From Burkholderiales bacterium (GTDB taxonomy: Bacteria > Pseudomonadota > Gammaproteobacteria > Burkholderiales > Burkholderiaceae_C), in contig RXJQ01000020.1 of assembly GCA_003963115.1 (NCBI GenBank), positions 1-64,000 on the forward strand: a stretch of DNA of 64,000 bases, written 5' to 3'. Under the pieces are notes generated by a model, which saw only the letters and a program-made list of their open reading frames with translations, made no database searches and was not told where the DNA came from. The position numbers and the translations under genes were made by a program. The stretch's first letter is position 1. Each line of letters starts with the position of its first letter. Positions 1-8,985 of this stretch are shown piece by piece.

Positions 1-1
1 C

Positions 2-3000
2 ATCAATCCGGTCAACGATCCACCCGTGATCGACGATCCAGGCAACCCCAATCTGGATCCCCACACCGGCCACTACAGCCTGACCACAGATGAAGACAAA
101 CCCGTCTCCGGTCAAGTCAAGGCCACCGACCCCGATGGCGACCCGCTGACCTATGCCAAGGGAACTGACCCGCAGCATGGCACCGTGGTCGTCAACGAAG
201 ATGGCACTTGGACCTACACGCCCAGCAAGGACTACAATGGTTCTGACACCTTCATCGTGACCGTGTCGGATGGCCATGGCGGCACCACCACGGCCACCGT
301 CGACATCGGCATCAACCCGGTCAACGATCCGCCTGTGATCGACGATCCGGGCAACCCCAATCTGGATCCCCATACCGGCCATTACAGCCTGACCACAGAT
401 GAAGACAAGCCTGTCTCCGGGCAAGTCAAGGCCACTGACCCCGATGGCGACCCGCTGACCTACGTCAAGGGTTCGGACCCGCAGCATGGCACCGTGGTCG
501 TCAATGAAGATGGCACCTGGACTTACACGCCCAGCAAGGACTACAACGGCTCGGACTCGTTCACCGTCACCGTGTCGGATGGCTACGGCGGCACCACCAC
601 GGCCACCGTCGACATCGGCATCAACCCGGTCAACGATCCGCCCAAGATCGATGACCCCAACAGCCCCAACTTCGACCCGGTCACTGGCCACTATGTCGTG
701 ACGACCGATGAGGACAAGCCCGTCTCCGGCCAAGTCAAGGCCACCGACCCCGATGGCGACCCGCTGACCTATGCCAAGGGCTCTGACCCACAGCATGGCA
801 CCGTGGTCGTCAACGAAGATGGCACCTGGACCTACACGCCCAGCAAGGACTACAACGGCGCAGACTCCTTCACCGTCACAGTCTCCGACGGTCATGGCGG
901 CACAACCACTGCCACCATCGACATCGGCATCAACCCAGTCAACGACCCGCCCGTGATCAGCGATCCAGGCAACCCCAATCTGGACCCCAACACCGGCCAC
1001 TATGCGATAACGACTGACGAAGACAAGCCTGTCTCCGGTCAAGTCAAAGCCACCGACCCAGATGGTGACCCGCTGACCTACGCCAAGGGCTCTGACCCAC
1101 AGCACGGCACAGTGACAGTCAATGAAGATGGCACCTGGACCTACACACCCAGCAAGGACTACAACGGCGCGGACTCCTTCACCGTCACAGTCTCTGACGG
1201 CCATGGCGGCACCACCACGGCCACCGTCGACATCGGCATCGCCCCTGTCAATGACGCGCCTGTGATCGGCGCCCAAAGCGCCCCCGCCATCGTCTCGGAA
1301 GAAGCCCTGGCAGGCGGCAACATCGACAACCCCAGCGCCCCTGGCTCGCGTGAAGCCTCCGGCCAGATCAGCGTCAGTGATGCCGATGGCGACCACGTCA
1401 GCCTCACGTTGTCCGGCCCGAGCGGGCTCACATCGGGCGGCGTGGCCATCACCTGGTCCGGCTCCGGCACGGCCGCCGACCCCTTGGTCGGCAAGGCCGG
1501 CAACACGCCCATCCTCACGGCCACCATCGACGACCAGGGCCACTACAAGGTCACCCTGCAAGGCCCGATCGACCACGCCGACCCCACCAGCGAAGACACC
1601 CGCAGCATCAACCTGCAGGTCAACGCCAACGATGGTCACAGCACCAGCACCGGCGCATTGACCGTCCAGGTCGTGGACGACAGCCCGCTGTCTGGCGCAC
1701 AGGTCATGCAAGTGCATGGCAGCACCGGCACGCAAAACACCAACCTCATGCTCGTCATCGACACGTCGAGCAGCATGAAGGACACGCTGGCCGACAAGAC
1801 CGTCAATGGCATCAAGGCTGCCATCAAGTCCCTGATCGATCGCTACGATGACCTGGGTGACGTCAAGATCCAGATCGTCACCTTCAGCGACTCGGGCCAA
1901 GGCCGCCCCGCCTGGCTCACCGTGGCCCAGGCCAAGACCTTTGTCGATGCCCTGAGCGCCAGCGGTGGCACCAACTACGACGCGGCACTGGCTGCAGCCA
2001 AGGCCTCCTTCGCCGTATCGGGCAAACTGGCCGATGGCGTCAACGTGTCCTACTTCATCACCGATGGTCAGCCCAACCACGGCAAGGAGATCGACACGGG
2101 CAAGGACGAGACCAACTGGGAGACCTTCCTCAAGGACAACCACATCGACTCCTACGCCGTGGGCACTGGCAGCCTGACGGCCCAGTACATCGCCAACATC
2201 GAGCCCATCGCCTACAACGGCATCACTGGCACGGAGCAAGCCGCCGTCACACTCAAGACCAACGCCCAGCTCAGCCAGTACCTGCAAGACAGCGTGCCCA
2301 CGCTCAAGTCTGGCAGCCTGGCCAGCCTGGCCGGCGCCGATGGCCTGCAGAAGGTAGAAGCCTTCTCGTCCAGCCATCAGGTCAGCTCGGTGATGGACCC
2401 GAGCACCAAGGTCCTGACCATCACCCTGGATTCAGGCACCGAGATCAAGCTCAACACCGTCACCGGCGACTTCACCATGAAGCAAGGCCACAATGGTGGC
2501 GACGAGACCTTCAGCTACACCATCGTCGACAAGGACGGCGACCGCGCAAGCGGCACCATCACCCTGGCCGGCGATACCACGGCGGCTGTCAACCACGCCC
2601 CCACGGTCTACGCCGACAACGATGGCCACAACATCCTGGGCCTGGTCGACCTCGCCCTGAACCCCTTGCTGAACCTCAGTAAGAGCCAGCACGTGGCCGT
2701 CGGCGATGTGGACAACAACCTGATCCGCGTTGACGTCAGCGTCGGGCAGTTCCTGTCACTGGGCACGCTGCTGGGTGACCACAGCAAGCTCAGCCTCTCG
2801 CTGGACGCCTCGCTCACGCAAGGCCTGCACATCAGTGGCAACGACTCGCGTCACCTGGTCATCGAGTCCGACACCGCTGGTCACACCATCGACATGGCCC
2901 AGGTCAACAAGCTGCTGGCCACGCTGAGCTACGACCCGGCCCACGTGCTGGGCGTCTCGGTGGACCTGTTCCCGCAACTGACCATCAAGGCCACCGATGC

Positions 3001-3562
3001 CGCAGGGGCCACGGCGAGCAAGACCGTCTCCAGCAGCCTGGTGGCGGTGGACGTTGACCTGACGCCGCAGGCACAACAGGATCATGTCGAACATGTCGTT
3101 TCGGGCAGCGGCCATCACCAGGGCTCGTGCGACACCGACGTGTTTGCCTGGACCCTGGCCGACAAGCCCGCCCACGGCGACACCCACCACGTTGACACGA
3201 TCACCGACTTCAACTGCGCGGCCCGCTCGGCCGGTGGCGACGTGCTGGACCTGCGTGACCTGCTGCATACCGACCACAACACCACATCGGCCAACAGCAA
3301 CAGCGTGGACAAGCTGCTGAACTTCCTGGACTTCGACACCCAGTCGCAACCGGGCAGCACCATCATCCACGTCAGCGCCAGCGGTGGCTTTCACGCCGAT
3401 GCCAGTGGCCACAGTGACACCAGCGGCTGCGCCGATCATCAGCAGATCGTGCTGGCCAATGTCGACATCCGAGCCTCCATGGGCCTGGACCAAAGCGCCA
3501 ACGACCACCAGGTCATTGCCGAGTTGATCAACCGCGGCAAGCTGCTGGTGGACCACAGCTGA
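2..3562 (+). CDS. Giant repeat adhesin, C-terminal part (LapA/BapA-like, type I secreted); 5' end outside window
   Basis: The frame is open from base 2, so the gene begins upstream and only about 1,187 codons are seen. In order: four nearly identical 103-residue Ig/cadherin-like repeats (26-1261, units of exactly 309 bp, with a conserved DEDKPVSGQVKATDPDGD core), a diverged linker repeat, and a von Willebrand A domain (about 1740-2290) whose MIDAS motif DTSSS starts at 1760. Further beta-rich modules follow, then a C-terminal type I secretion signal with a degenerate RTX-like segment and a GGDVLDLRDLL motif near 3234. Proteins of this build are exported by an ABC/MFP/TolC machine and anchored at the outer membrane for surface attachment. 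The adjacent LapD, LapG and TolC homologues fit this. The N-terminal retention module and LapG cleavage site are not visible. Family assignment is firm; the binding target is unknown. Confidence 0.9.
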   Translation: MNPVNDPPVIDDPGNPNLDPHTGHYSLTTDEDKPVSGQVKATDPDGDPLTYAKGTDPQHGTVVVNEDGTWTYTPSKDYNGSDTFIVTVSDGHGGTTTATVDIGINPVNDPPVIDDPGNPNLDPHTGHYSLTTDEDKPVSGQVKATDPDGDPLTYVKGSDPQHGTVVVNEDGTWTYTPSKDYNGSDSFTVTVSDGYGGTTTATVDIGINPVNDPPKIDDPNSPNFDPVTGHYVVTTDEDKPVSGQVKATDPDGDPLTYAKGSDPQHGTVVVNEDGTWTYTPSKDYNGADSFTVTVSDGHGGTTTATIDIGINPVNDPPVISDPGNPNLDPNTGHYAITTDEDKPVSGQVKATDPDGDPLTYAKGSDPQHGTVTVNEDGTWTYTPSKDYNGADSFTVTVSDGHGGTTTATVDIGIAPVNDAPVIGAQSAPAIVSEEALAGGNIDNPSAPGSREASGQISVSDADGDHVSLTLSGPSGLTSGGVAITWSGSGTAADPLVGKAGNTPILTATIDDQGHYKVTLQGPIDHADPTSEDTRSINLQVNANDGHSTSTGALTVQVVDDSPLSGAQVMQVHGSTGTQNTNLMLVIDTSSSMKDTLADKTVNGIKAAIKSLIDRYDDLGDVKIQIVTFSDSGQGRPAWLTVAQAKTFVDALSASGGTNYDAALAAAKASFAVSGKLADGVNVSYFITDGQPNHGKEIDTGKDETNWETFLKDNHIDSYAVGTGSLTAQYIANIEPIAYNGITGTEQAAVTLKTNAQLSQYLQDSVPTLKSGSLASLAGADGLQKVEAFSSSHQVSSVMDPSTKVLTITLDSGTEIKLNTVTGDFTMKQGHNGGDETFSYTIVDKDGDRASGTITLAGDTTAAVNHAPTVYADNDGHNILGLVDLALNPLLNLSKSQHVAVGDVDNNLIRVDVSVGQFLSLGTLLGDHSKLSLSLDASLTQGLHISGNDSRHLVIESDTAGHTIDMAQVNKLLATLSYDPAHVLGVSVDLFPQLTIKATDAAGATASKTVSSSLVAVDVDLTPQAQQDHVEHVVSGSGHHQGSCDTDVFAWTLADKPAHGDTHHVDTITDFNCAARSAGGDVLDLRDLLHTDHNTTSANSNSVDKLLNFLDFDTQSQPGSTIIHVSASGGFHADASGHSDTSGCADHQQIVLANVDIRASMGLDQSANDHQVIAELINRGKLLVDHS
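26..1261 (+). repeat. Four tandem 309-bp repeats encoding 103-aa adhesin modules
   Basis: Units begin at 26, 335, 644 and 953, each exactly 309 bp, with most differences at synonymous positions or in the short stretch after INPVNDPP. The array probably continues upstream, since bases 2-25 encode the end of another unit. Such high identity suggests recent duplication or gene conversion. Confidence 0.92.
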
Positions 3563-3594
3563 TCGACGACGCCGGGCCGGCGCCAGCCAAGGCG

Positions 3595-5508
3595 TCAGAG
3601 GCGCACAGCCGGCCCCGTCACCCCATCCACCCAGGCTTGACGCAGCGACAGGATGTCGGCCGACTCGCTCACGCCTTCCGCATAGACCTGCAAGCCTAGG
3701 CCATGCAGCATGCTCACCGTGGCCGACACATAGGCCGCACGCGAGGCATCCTGCGCCACGCCCTGCACCACCGAAGCATCAAGCTTGATGTAGTCCAGCC
3801 CGGCTTCGAACAGGAACTCGATGCGCGTCAGCTTCTCGCCGGCGTGCTCCAGCCCCACCTTCGCCTTCAATGGCCGCAACTGCTTGCACAGCTCGCGCAC
3901 GAGCTCGAAGCGCTCCACGGCGGCGTTCTCGGCCACTTCCAGCCACAGGTGCGCAGCGGCCTCAGGCGCCGCAGCCAAATGGGCGCACAGGCGCGGGATG
4001 AAGCCACTGTCAGCCAGCGAGGCGGGCGACAGGTTCACACCACGGTCCTGACGATCCTGCGCGATCTCTTCCAGCGCCAGCACCACGGCCAGTTCATCGA
4101 TCTGCGCAATCAGGCCAGAGCGCAGCGCCATGGGCAGCCAGGACGCCGCAGCCTGGTACTCGCCTTGGGGATCAAGCTGCAAGCGCAAAGGGCACTCGTA
4201 ATGGACCAGCATCAACTGCCGGTCGACCACCGGGAAGCGCATCAACTGCACGCGCCGTTCCACCAGGGCCGAACTCAAGCGACGGCGCCATTCGTCTTCG
4301 CCCATCACCGACTGAGCGGCATCGGGCTGCTGCGCCACCTCCACGGCAAAGGCGCCACGACTCTCGGCCTTGGCCAAAGCGGAGTCGGCAGCCGCCAGCA
4401 CCTGTTGCAGCGGCATGCCGCGCGTCCAGTGCACCGCGCCCACCACCACGCTGGCCGAGACAGCCTGCTCCAGGAAGGCGCGTCGCAAGGCATCGGCGTA
4501 GTACTCGGCTTCGGGCAGCGAGGCATTGGTGCTGGTCAGGCACACGGCAAAGTCACCACCGTTGAGCCGCCCCTGCGCCGCCCCATCGATGCCTGCCGAG
4601 ATGTCCTTCAAGGTGCGCGCCAGGCTTTGCAGCAAGGCATCGGTCGTGCGGTGCCCCAAGAGGCGGTTGATGCCCGACAAATCCACCAGGCGGATCAGGT
4701 AGAGCACACCGGAGCCGGAACCCTCATCGCTGCTGAGCGCCGCATTGAGCTGCGCCATGAAATGCCGACGGTGTGACAGCCCGGTCAAGGGGTCGCAATG
4801 CGCCTGCTGACGCAACTGCTCGACCTGTCCGGCCTGCTCCTCGAACAGGGCCTTCAAGCGCACCACCACGGCGTTCATGGCCTGACTCAGGCGAGCCAGC
4901 TCGGGCACGCGCGGCTCCTGCACGGTCACGAAGCGGCGCTCCATCAAGGCCTGCGCCTGGGCCACGGTGGCATCCAGCGGCGCGCGGATGCGGCGCACGC
5001 CAAACGCGGCAATCACACAGGACAAGGCGCCCAGGATCAGCAGCCAGCCGGCCGTCTTGGTACTGCCCTGCCAAAGTTGCGCGTGTGCAAAGCCAGCGTG
5101 GCTGATCACCTCGACCGAACCGAGCGCCCGCCAGCCATCCGACACCTGCGCCACCCCCGGCACCGATTCAACCGGCACCAGGTTCACGAACCAGGTCGGC
5201 GCGGCATCGCGTTGCGCCTTGCCGTCCGCCTGGTGATCGAACACCACACGCCCGCCCGCATCCTTGAAGGTGATGCGTTGGTAGAAACCGGTGTCGAACA
5301 TGGCCGACACTGTCAGGTCCATCGAAGGCATGTCGCCCTTTTGCTGCGACAGGTTCAGCGCCAGCGATTGCGCGTTGTCCGCGTTCTTGAGCCGCAGCTG
5401 CGTTTCCAGATAGCCACGCGCGGACCACATCCAGACGGCAAAGCTGCCGACAAACGCCATCAACAGCGTCATCAACAACAACAACCAGATCTGACGAATC
5501 AAGGACAT
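3595..5508 (-). CDS. lapD: LapD-like c-di-GMP receptor (degenerate GGDEF-EAL, inner membrane)
   Basis: 637 aa. An N-terminal membrane helix (about 6-28), a periplasmic domain (about 30-153) and a second helix (154-172) lead to a HAMP-like segment, a GGDEF domain and an EAL domain. Both catalytic signatures are degenerate: NGGDF at about 316-320 replaces GGDEF, and the EAL position near 437 reads ECP. A c-di-GMP sensor rather than an enzyme is therefore expected. In known LapD, c-di-GMP binding lets the periplasmic domain sequester the protease LapG and so protects the adhesin. A GW pair near residue 126 may match the tryptophan used to hold LapG. The start at 5508 has a GAGAAG ribosome site; an in-frame extension to 5619 would overlap lapG and lacks one. 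It lies 25 bp downstream of lapG. Confidence 0.88.
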   Translation of the reverse strand: MSLIRQIWLLLLMTLLMAFVGSFAVWMWSARGYLETQLRLKNADNAQSLALNLSQQKGDMPSMDLTVSAMFDTGFYQRITFKDAGGRVVFDHQADGKAQRDAAPTWFVNLVPVESVPGVAQVSDGWRALGSVEVISHAGFAHAQLWQGSTKTAGWLLILGALSCVIAAFGVRRIRAPLDATVAQAQALMERRFVTVQEPRVPELARLSQAMNAVVVRLKALFEEQAGQVEQLRQQAHCDPLTGLSHRRHFMAQLNAALSSDEGSGSGVLYLIRLVDLSGINRLLGHRTTDALLQSLARTLKDISAGIDGAAQGRLNGGDFAVCLTSTNASLPEAEYYADALRRAFLEQAVSASVVVGAVHWTRGMPLQQVLAAADSALAKAESRGAFAVEVAQQPDAAQSVMGEDEWRRRLSSALVERRVQLMRFPVVDRQLMLVHYECPLRLQLDPQGEYQAAASWLPMALRSGLIAQIDELAVVLALEEIAQDRQDRGVNLSPASLADSGFIPRLCAHLAAAPEAAAHLWLEVAENAAVERFELVRELCKQLRPLKAKVGLEHAGEKLTRIEFLFEAGLDYIKLDASVVQGVAQDASRAAYVSATVSMLHGLGLQVYAEGVSESADILSLRQAWVDGVTGPAVRL

Positions 5509-5533
5509 ATGGTCTTCTCTATTTTTTGTTGCC

Positions 5534-6196
5534 TCACCACCAGCCCTCGGCCTTGGCTTTCGCGAACACGTCACGCCAACGCGACAGACGAGCCGATGGA
5601 TCGCCGGCACTCGACCCACTCACACCTTGCCACAAACCCTCCGCGTTGAAGCTGAAAACAGGGACCAGATCCGGGCGCCTGGAGGCGGGCCGGATATCGG
5701 TCACCAGGTTATCGAGAATCAAAGGCTCGGCGTTGGGTTGCGGGTAATAGGCCAGAACCATGTGCGCCTGAATCACCCCACCCACCTGGGCACGGACATA
5801 CACCATGCGCATCTTCACACTGGGAATGCCTGCGGCAATCAGGGAAAAATACTTGCCAATGGCGTAATCCTCACAGTCGCCCTGACCTTTGCTGAGGGTT
5901 TCCAGCGGCGACGCCCAGTAATCCGCCACACCCCACGTTTCCCAATCATCGCGATACAGCACCCGGCGATTGAAAAACGTGTTGATGACCTGGAGCTTGG
6001 TTTCCTCGTCCTGCCCTGCCGTCTCGGCAATGTCCTGGAGCAAGGCCTGTGCCCTGGCCAAGGTCGCCGGTCCCATCTTCTGGGCGGCCTGCAACACCCT
6101 TGGGCCCTCGAAGGCCTGCGTGACCATCCAGCCACACAAGGCGGCCATTAACAAGACGCGCAGCCAGTTCACCGCCATGCCCTGCCAAACCGACAT
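5534..6196 (-). CDS. lapG: LapG-like periplasmic cysteine protease (transglutaminase-like, BTLCP family)
   Basis: About 220 aa from this start. The catalytic triad is Cys108 (in GDCEDYA), His145 (in QAHMV) and Asp162 (in ILDN); the 37 and 17 residue spacings match those of characterised LapG. A hydrophobic N-terminal segment (about 10-28) should carry it to the periplasm. When c-di-GMP is low, LapG cuts the N-terminal region of the adhesin and releases it from the surface. Its partners lapD (downstream) and the adhesin are adjacent. The start is uncertain: ATGs at 6208, 6196 and 6178 all keep the export signal and none has a strong ribosome site, although AGGG lies close to the 6178 ATG. Confidence 0.87.
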   Translation of the reverse strand: MSVWQGMAVNWLRVLLMAALCGWMVTQAFEGPRVLQAAQKMGPATLARAQALLQDIAETAGQDEETKLQVINTFFNRRVLYRDDWETWGVADYWASPLETLSKGQGDCEDYAIGKYFSLIAAGIPSVKMRMVYVRAQVGGVIQAHMVLAYYPQPNAEPLILDNLVTDIRPASRRPDLVPVFSFNAEGLWQGVSGSSAGDPSARLSRWRDVFAKAKAEGWW

Positions 6197-6488
6197 GCGG
6201 GACAACATGCCGGACCAGTGCGACCTGGTCAAAGCAGGCAAAGGAAGGGGTTTGGCAAGCACGTGGACCACGAAGTGAAATCGGCCAAAAGGGACAAAAC
6301 TTGACCGCAACAACAGGTGCCCGCCACCCATCTGCGCGCCCCCAGGACGCACAGCGTGAAACGCCCCCTCATTTGATGACAAAATGCGCCGATAACCGCC
6401 AAATGTGTCCAGTTGATACATGCCGCTGCTGGCGTGCGGTCAACGCGGCTCTTACAAATCTCGACCGAGGTGCAAGGTGACCCAACCC

Positions 6489-8330
6489 ATGAAGAAATCC
6501 CGTCTGACTGCCCTGGCGCTGGCCTGCATGACCCTTGTCATTGGTGCCCACGCCCAATCCTTCCCGGCCGGGTCCCTGGCCGACGCAGCGCAGAAGGCGA
6601 TCGCCACCAACCCCGAGGTCACCGCCCGGCTCAACGCCCTGCGCGCCGCCGCCAATGAAACCGACGTGGCCAGGGGCGGCTACTACCCTCGCGTCGACCT
6701 GAGCGCCGACGTGGGCCGCGACAGCAACCGCATCACCACCAACAACCCCGAGTCCACCAGCTTCAGCCGCAATGGCCTGGCCCTGAGCGCCACCCAGTTG
6801 CTGTGGGATGGCATGGCCACACGCAAAGAAGTCGAGCGCCTGGGGCATGCCCGCCTGACCCGCTACTTCGAGTTCGTCTCCGCCACGGAAGACACGGCGC
6901 TGGAAGCCGCCCGCGCCTACATCGATGTGCAGCGCTTTCGCAAGCTGGTCTCGCTGGCCGAGGACAACTATGTGCAACACAAGTACGCCTTCGACCAACT
7001 GCAGTCCAAGTCCAAGGCCGGCGTGGGCCGTGGCGTGGACACCGAGCAGGCCAATGCCCGCCTCGCCCTGGCCGACTCCAACCTGACCACCGAGGTCGCC
7101 AACCTGCATGACGTCAGCGCCCGATATCTGCGCGTCGTCGGTGAGGCGCCTGCCCGCCAGATGCCGGCCACAACGGGCCTGGACCGCGCCGTCTCCAGCA
7201 GCAACAGCGAAACGGTGAGCCAGGCGCTGGCACGCCACGCCAGCATCAGCGCCGCCGTCGAGAACCTGCGTGCCGCGCAGGCCCAGGCGTCCGGCAAGGA
7301 AGGCAGCTACCAGCCCACCGTGGAAGCCCGTGTGCGCGCCGGCGCCGGCAAGAACTTCGACGGCATCCAGAACCAGAAGCGTGACTCGTCTGCCGAGCTC
7401 GTGCTGAACTGGAACCTCTTCAACGGTGGCTCCGACCAGGCCCGCATCAACCAATACAAGGACCTGATCAACCAGGCCGCCGACCAGCGCGACAAGGCCT
7501 GCCGCGACGTGCGCCAGACCATCGCCATTGCCCAGAACGACATCAAGAAGCTCAAGGACCAGCTCACGGCCCTGGACCGCAATGTGCTGGCCATCGAGAA
7601 GGCCCGCGATGCCTACCGCCAGCAGTTCGACATCGGCCAGCGCAGCCTGCTGGACCTGCTGAACTCTGAAAACGAGCTCTACACGGCCAAGCGCTCCTAC
7701 GCCAACGCCGAGTACGACCTGCAACTGGCTTACGCCCGCGTGCAGGCCGGCCGCAACACCCTGGCCACAACCCTGGGCCTCGCCCGTGACGATGCCGGCA
7801 CGCAAGACCTGGTGCACGACTGGCAAGCCTCCAGCGATGCGGCCCAGCGCTGCCCCGCCACCGCGGTGGAAGCGGCCTCAGCCAGCCACGATGAGCTCGA
7901 CGCGCGCGCCCGCAAGCTGGGTGGCGTGGCCGTGCCTGCGCCCGTGGCCACCCCCGTGGTGCCCGCCAAGGCCGAAGCGCCCATGGCCGATGAAGCGGCC
8001 GCCGAAACCGTGGCGCAGCGCCTGCGCGACTGGGCCGAAGCCTGGATGGCCAAGGATGTGGACCGCTACTTCACCTTCTATGCGAAGGACTTCGCCCCCG
8101 CCAAGTCGACATCGGCCAAGTGGATCAGCGAACGCCGCCGCCTGGTGAGCAAGCCGGGCCCGATCGACGTCAAGGTGGGCGACATCAAGGCCGTGCCCAA
8201 GGGCGACAGCGTGATCACCAGCTTCTCGCAGACCTACACCTCGTCCAACTTCAAGGACAAGACACTCAAGGTGCTGACGTGGAAGATGATCGATGGCCAA
8301 TGGGTCATCGTCAAGGAAAGCAACCGCTGA
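6489..8330 (+). CDS. TolC-family outer-membrane exporter with C-terminal NTF2-like domain
   Basis: 613 aa, with an AAGGTGA ribosome site ending 8 bases before the ATG and a cleavable signal peptide ending at about AHAQS. Residues about 30-450 form two outer-membrane-efflux repeats of long helices, as in TolC/LapE channels of type I secretion. Unlike usual family members (about 430-480 aa), the protein continues through an Ala/Pro/Val-rich linker (about 470-504) into an NTF2/SnoaL-like domain (about 505-613, from ETVAQRLRDWAEAW to the C-terminus) resembling domains appended to some L,D-transpeptidases. Divergent from lapG and near the adhesin, it is the likely outer-membrane exit duct. No ABC or membrane-fusion partner is in the window. 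The role of the extra domain, presumably periplasmic, is unknown. Confidence 0.85.
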   Translation: MKKSRLTALALACMTLVIGAHAQSFPAGSLADAAQKAIATNPEVTARLNALRAAANETDVARGGYYPRVDLSADVGRDSNRITTNNPESTSFSRNGLALSATQLLWDGMATRKEVERLGHARLTRYFEFVSATEDTALEAARAYIDVQRFRKLVSLAEDNYVQHKYAFDQLQSKSKAGVGRGVDTEQANARLALADSNLTTEVANLHDVSARYLRVVGEAPARQMPATTGLDRAVSSSNSETVSQALARHASISAAVENLRAAQAQASGKEGSYQPTVEARVRAGAGKNFDGIQNQKRDSSAELVLNWNLFNGGSDQARINQYKDLINQAADQRDKACRDVRQTIAIAQNDIKKLKDQLTALDRNVLAIEKARDAYRQQFDIGQRSLLDLLNSENELYTAKRSYANAEYDLQLAYARVQAGRNTLATTLGLARDDAGTQDLVHDWQASSDAAQRCPATAVEAASASHDELDARARKLGGVAVPAPVATPVVPAKAEAPMADEAAAETVAQRLRDWAEAWMAKDVDRYFTFYAKDFAPAKSTSAKWISERRRLVSKPGPIDVKVGDIKAVPKGDSVITSFSQTYTSSNFKDKTLKVLTWKMIDGQWVIVKESNR

Positions 8331-8343
8331 TCGCCCAGCCCTG

Positions 8344-8382
8344 AAAAAAAGAAAGCCTGCCAGTCACGAAGGACCAGCAGGC
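8344..8382 (-). terminator. Rho-independent terminator between convergent genes
   Basis: Arms GCCTGC (8355-8360) and GCAGGC (8377-8382) form a hairpin; read on the minus strand it is followed by a T-rich run (complement of 8344-8354). It fits the end of the minus-strand gene that stops at 8569. A second stem, CCGGCT/AGCCGG (8415-8437), has no T-tract. The rest of 8331-8568 shows no gene. Confidence 0.6.
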
Positions 8383-8568
8383 GCAATGTGCATTGCTGTC
8401 ATCACAAGTGCACACCGGCTCAGGGAGGAAAAGCCGGGTCTCAGTTAAGAGACATGCTTATCCTACCCCCTTTGTCCGGGTTTCGCAATTTGCTACCGTG
8501 CAGAACAAAGCAAAGATGTGAAAACCTTCACTGAATCGGTCATGCGCCATCGCCTGACCGCTTTGCGT

Positions 8569-8853
8569 TCAATGCACCGGCCTCAATGGCCAGCCAAGAT
8601 TGAAGTGCCCGTTGCCCAAGGCATCGCAGGGACGTATGAGCCCCAGCAGCAGCATGTGCCGGACCTCTTCAGGCGAAACGGCTTCCATGCCCATGAGGGC
8701 CTGCAGATGCGCCATGGACGTGTAGCCGTTGAGCATCCCGAGCAAGCGGCGTTCCAGCTCACTCAAGGGCAACTGCGCATGCAGCACTTCGGATTGACCC
8801 ACCGGTGTACGCTCGTAGACGGCATCCACCTGCACAGCAGAAAACTCTGACAT
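8569..8853 (-). CDS. Small conserved-looking protein of unknown function, possibly helix-turn-helix-like
   Basis: 94 aa. The start has a perfect AAGGAG seven bases upstream, and the minus-strand terminator downstream supports a real transcription unit. I do not recognise the family. Residues about 27-75 (LSELERRLLGMLNGYTSM... to EVRHMLLLGLIRP) are predicted helical and resemble small winged-helix-like segments with a following linker, but no catalytic motif is visible. No signal peptide or membrane segment is seen. It is monocistronic, with short inverted repeats in front of it. DNA or protein binding is only a guess. Confidence 0.6.
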   Translation of the reverse strand: MSEFSAVQVDAVYERTPVGQSEVLHAQLPLSELERRLLGMLNGYTSMAHLQALMGMEAVSPEEVRHMLLLGLIRPCDALGNGHFNLGWPLRPVH

Positions 8854-8897
8854 CTCAGCACTCCTTCAACAGCCAGCGCGAAAACTTGTCGGACGCG

Positions 8898-8985
8898 TCA
8901 CCTAGGGTGATCTGATCTTGTGCTGCGGCGCAGCATATACGAGCTGCCCCGGTCATGCCGAATAACCCGCCAGACCGTGGGTTAT
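8898..8985. promoter_or_regulatory. Cluster of three short inverted repeats upstream of a small gene
   Basis: Within 90 bp lie TCACC-TAG-GGTGA (8898-8910), TGCTGC-GGC-GCAGCA (8921-8935) and ATAACCC-N10-GGGTTAT (8962-8985). The first could be an operator for the minus-strand gene starting at 8853. The last overlaps the stop codon of the next minus-strand gene and may act as a terminator, though it lacks a clear T-run. Confidence 0.4.

Noticed and set aside
26-1261. Regular repeats as a possible CRISPR array
   Set aside because: Unit length is 309 bp, the repeats are coding and contiguous, and there are no unique spacers.
6369-7826. Minus-strand open frame of 485 codons opposite the tolC-like gene
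   Set aside because: Repetitive Val/Gly/Leu-rich translation with no domain; the plus-strand gene is a well-supported exporter.
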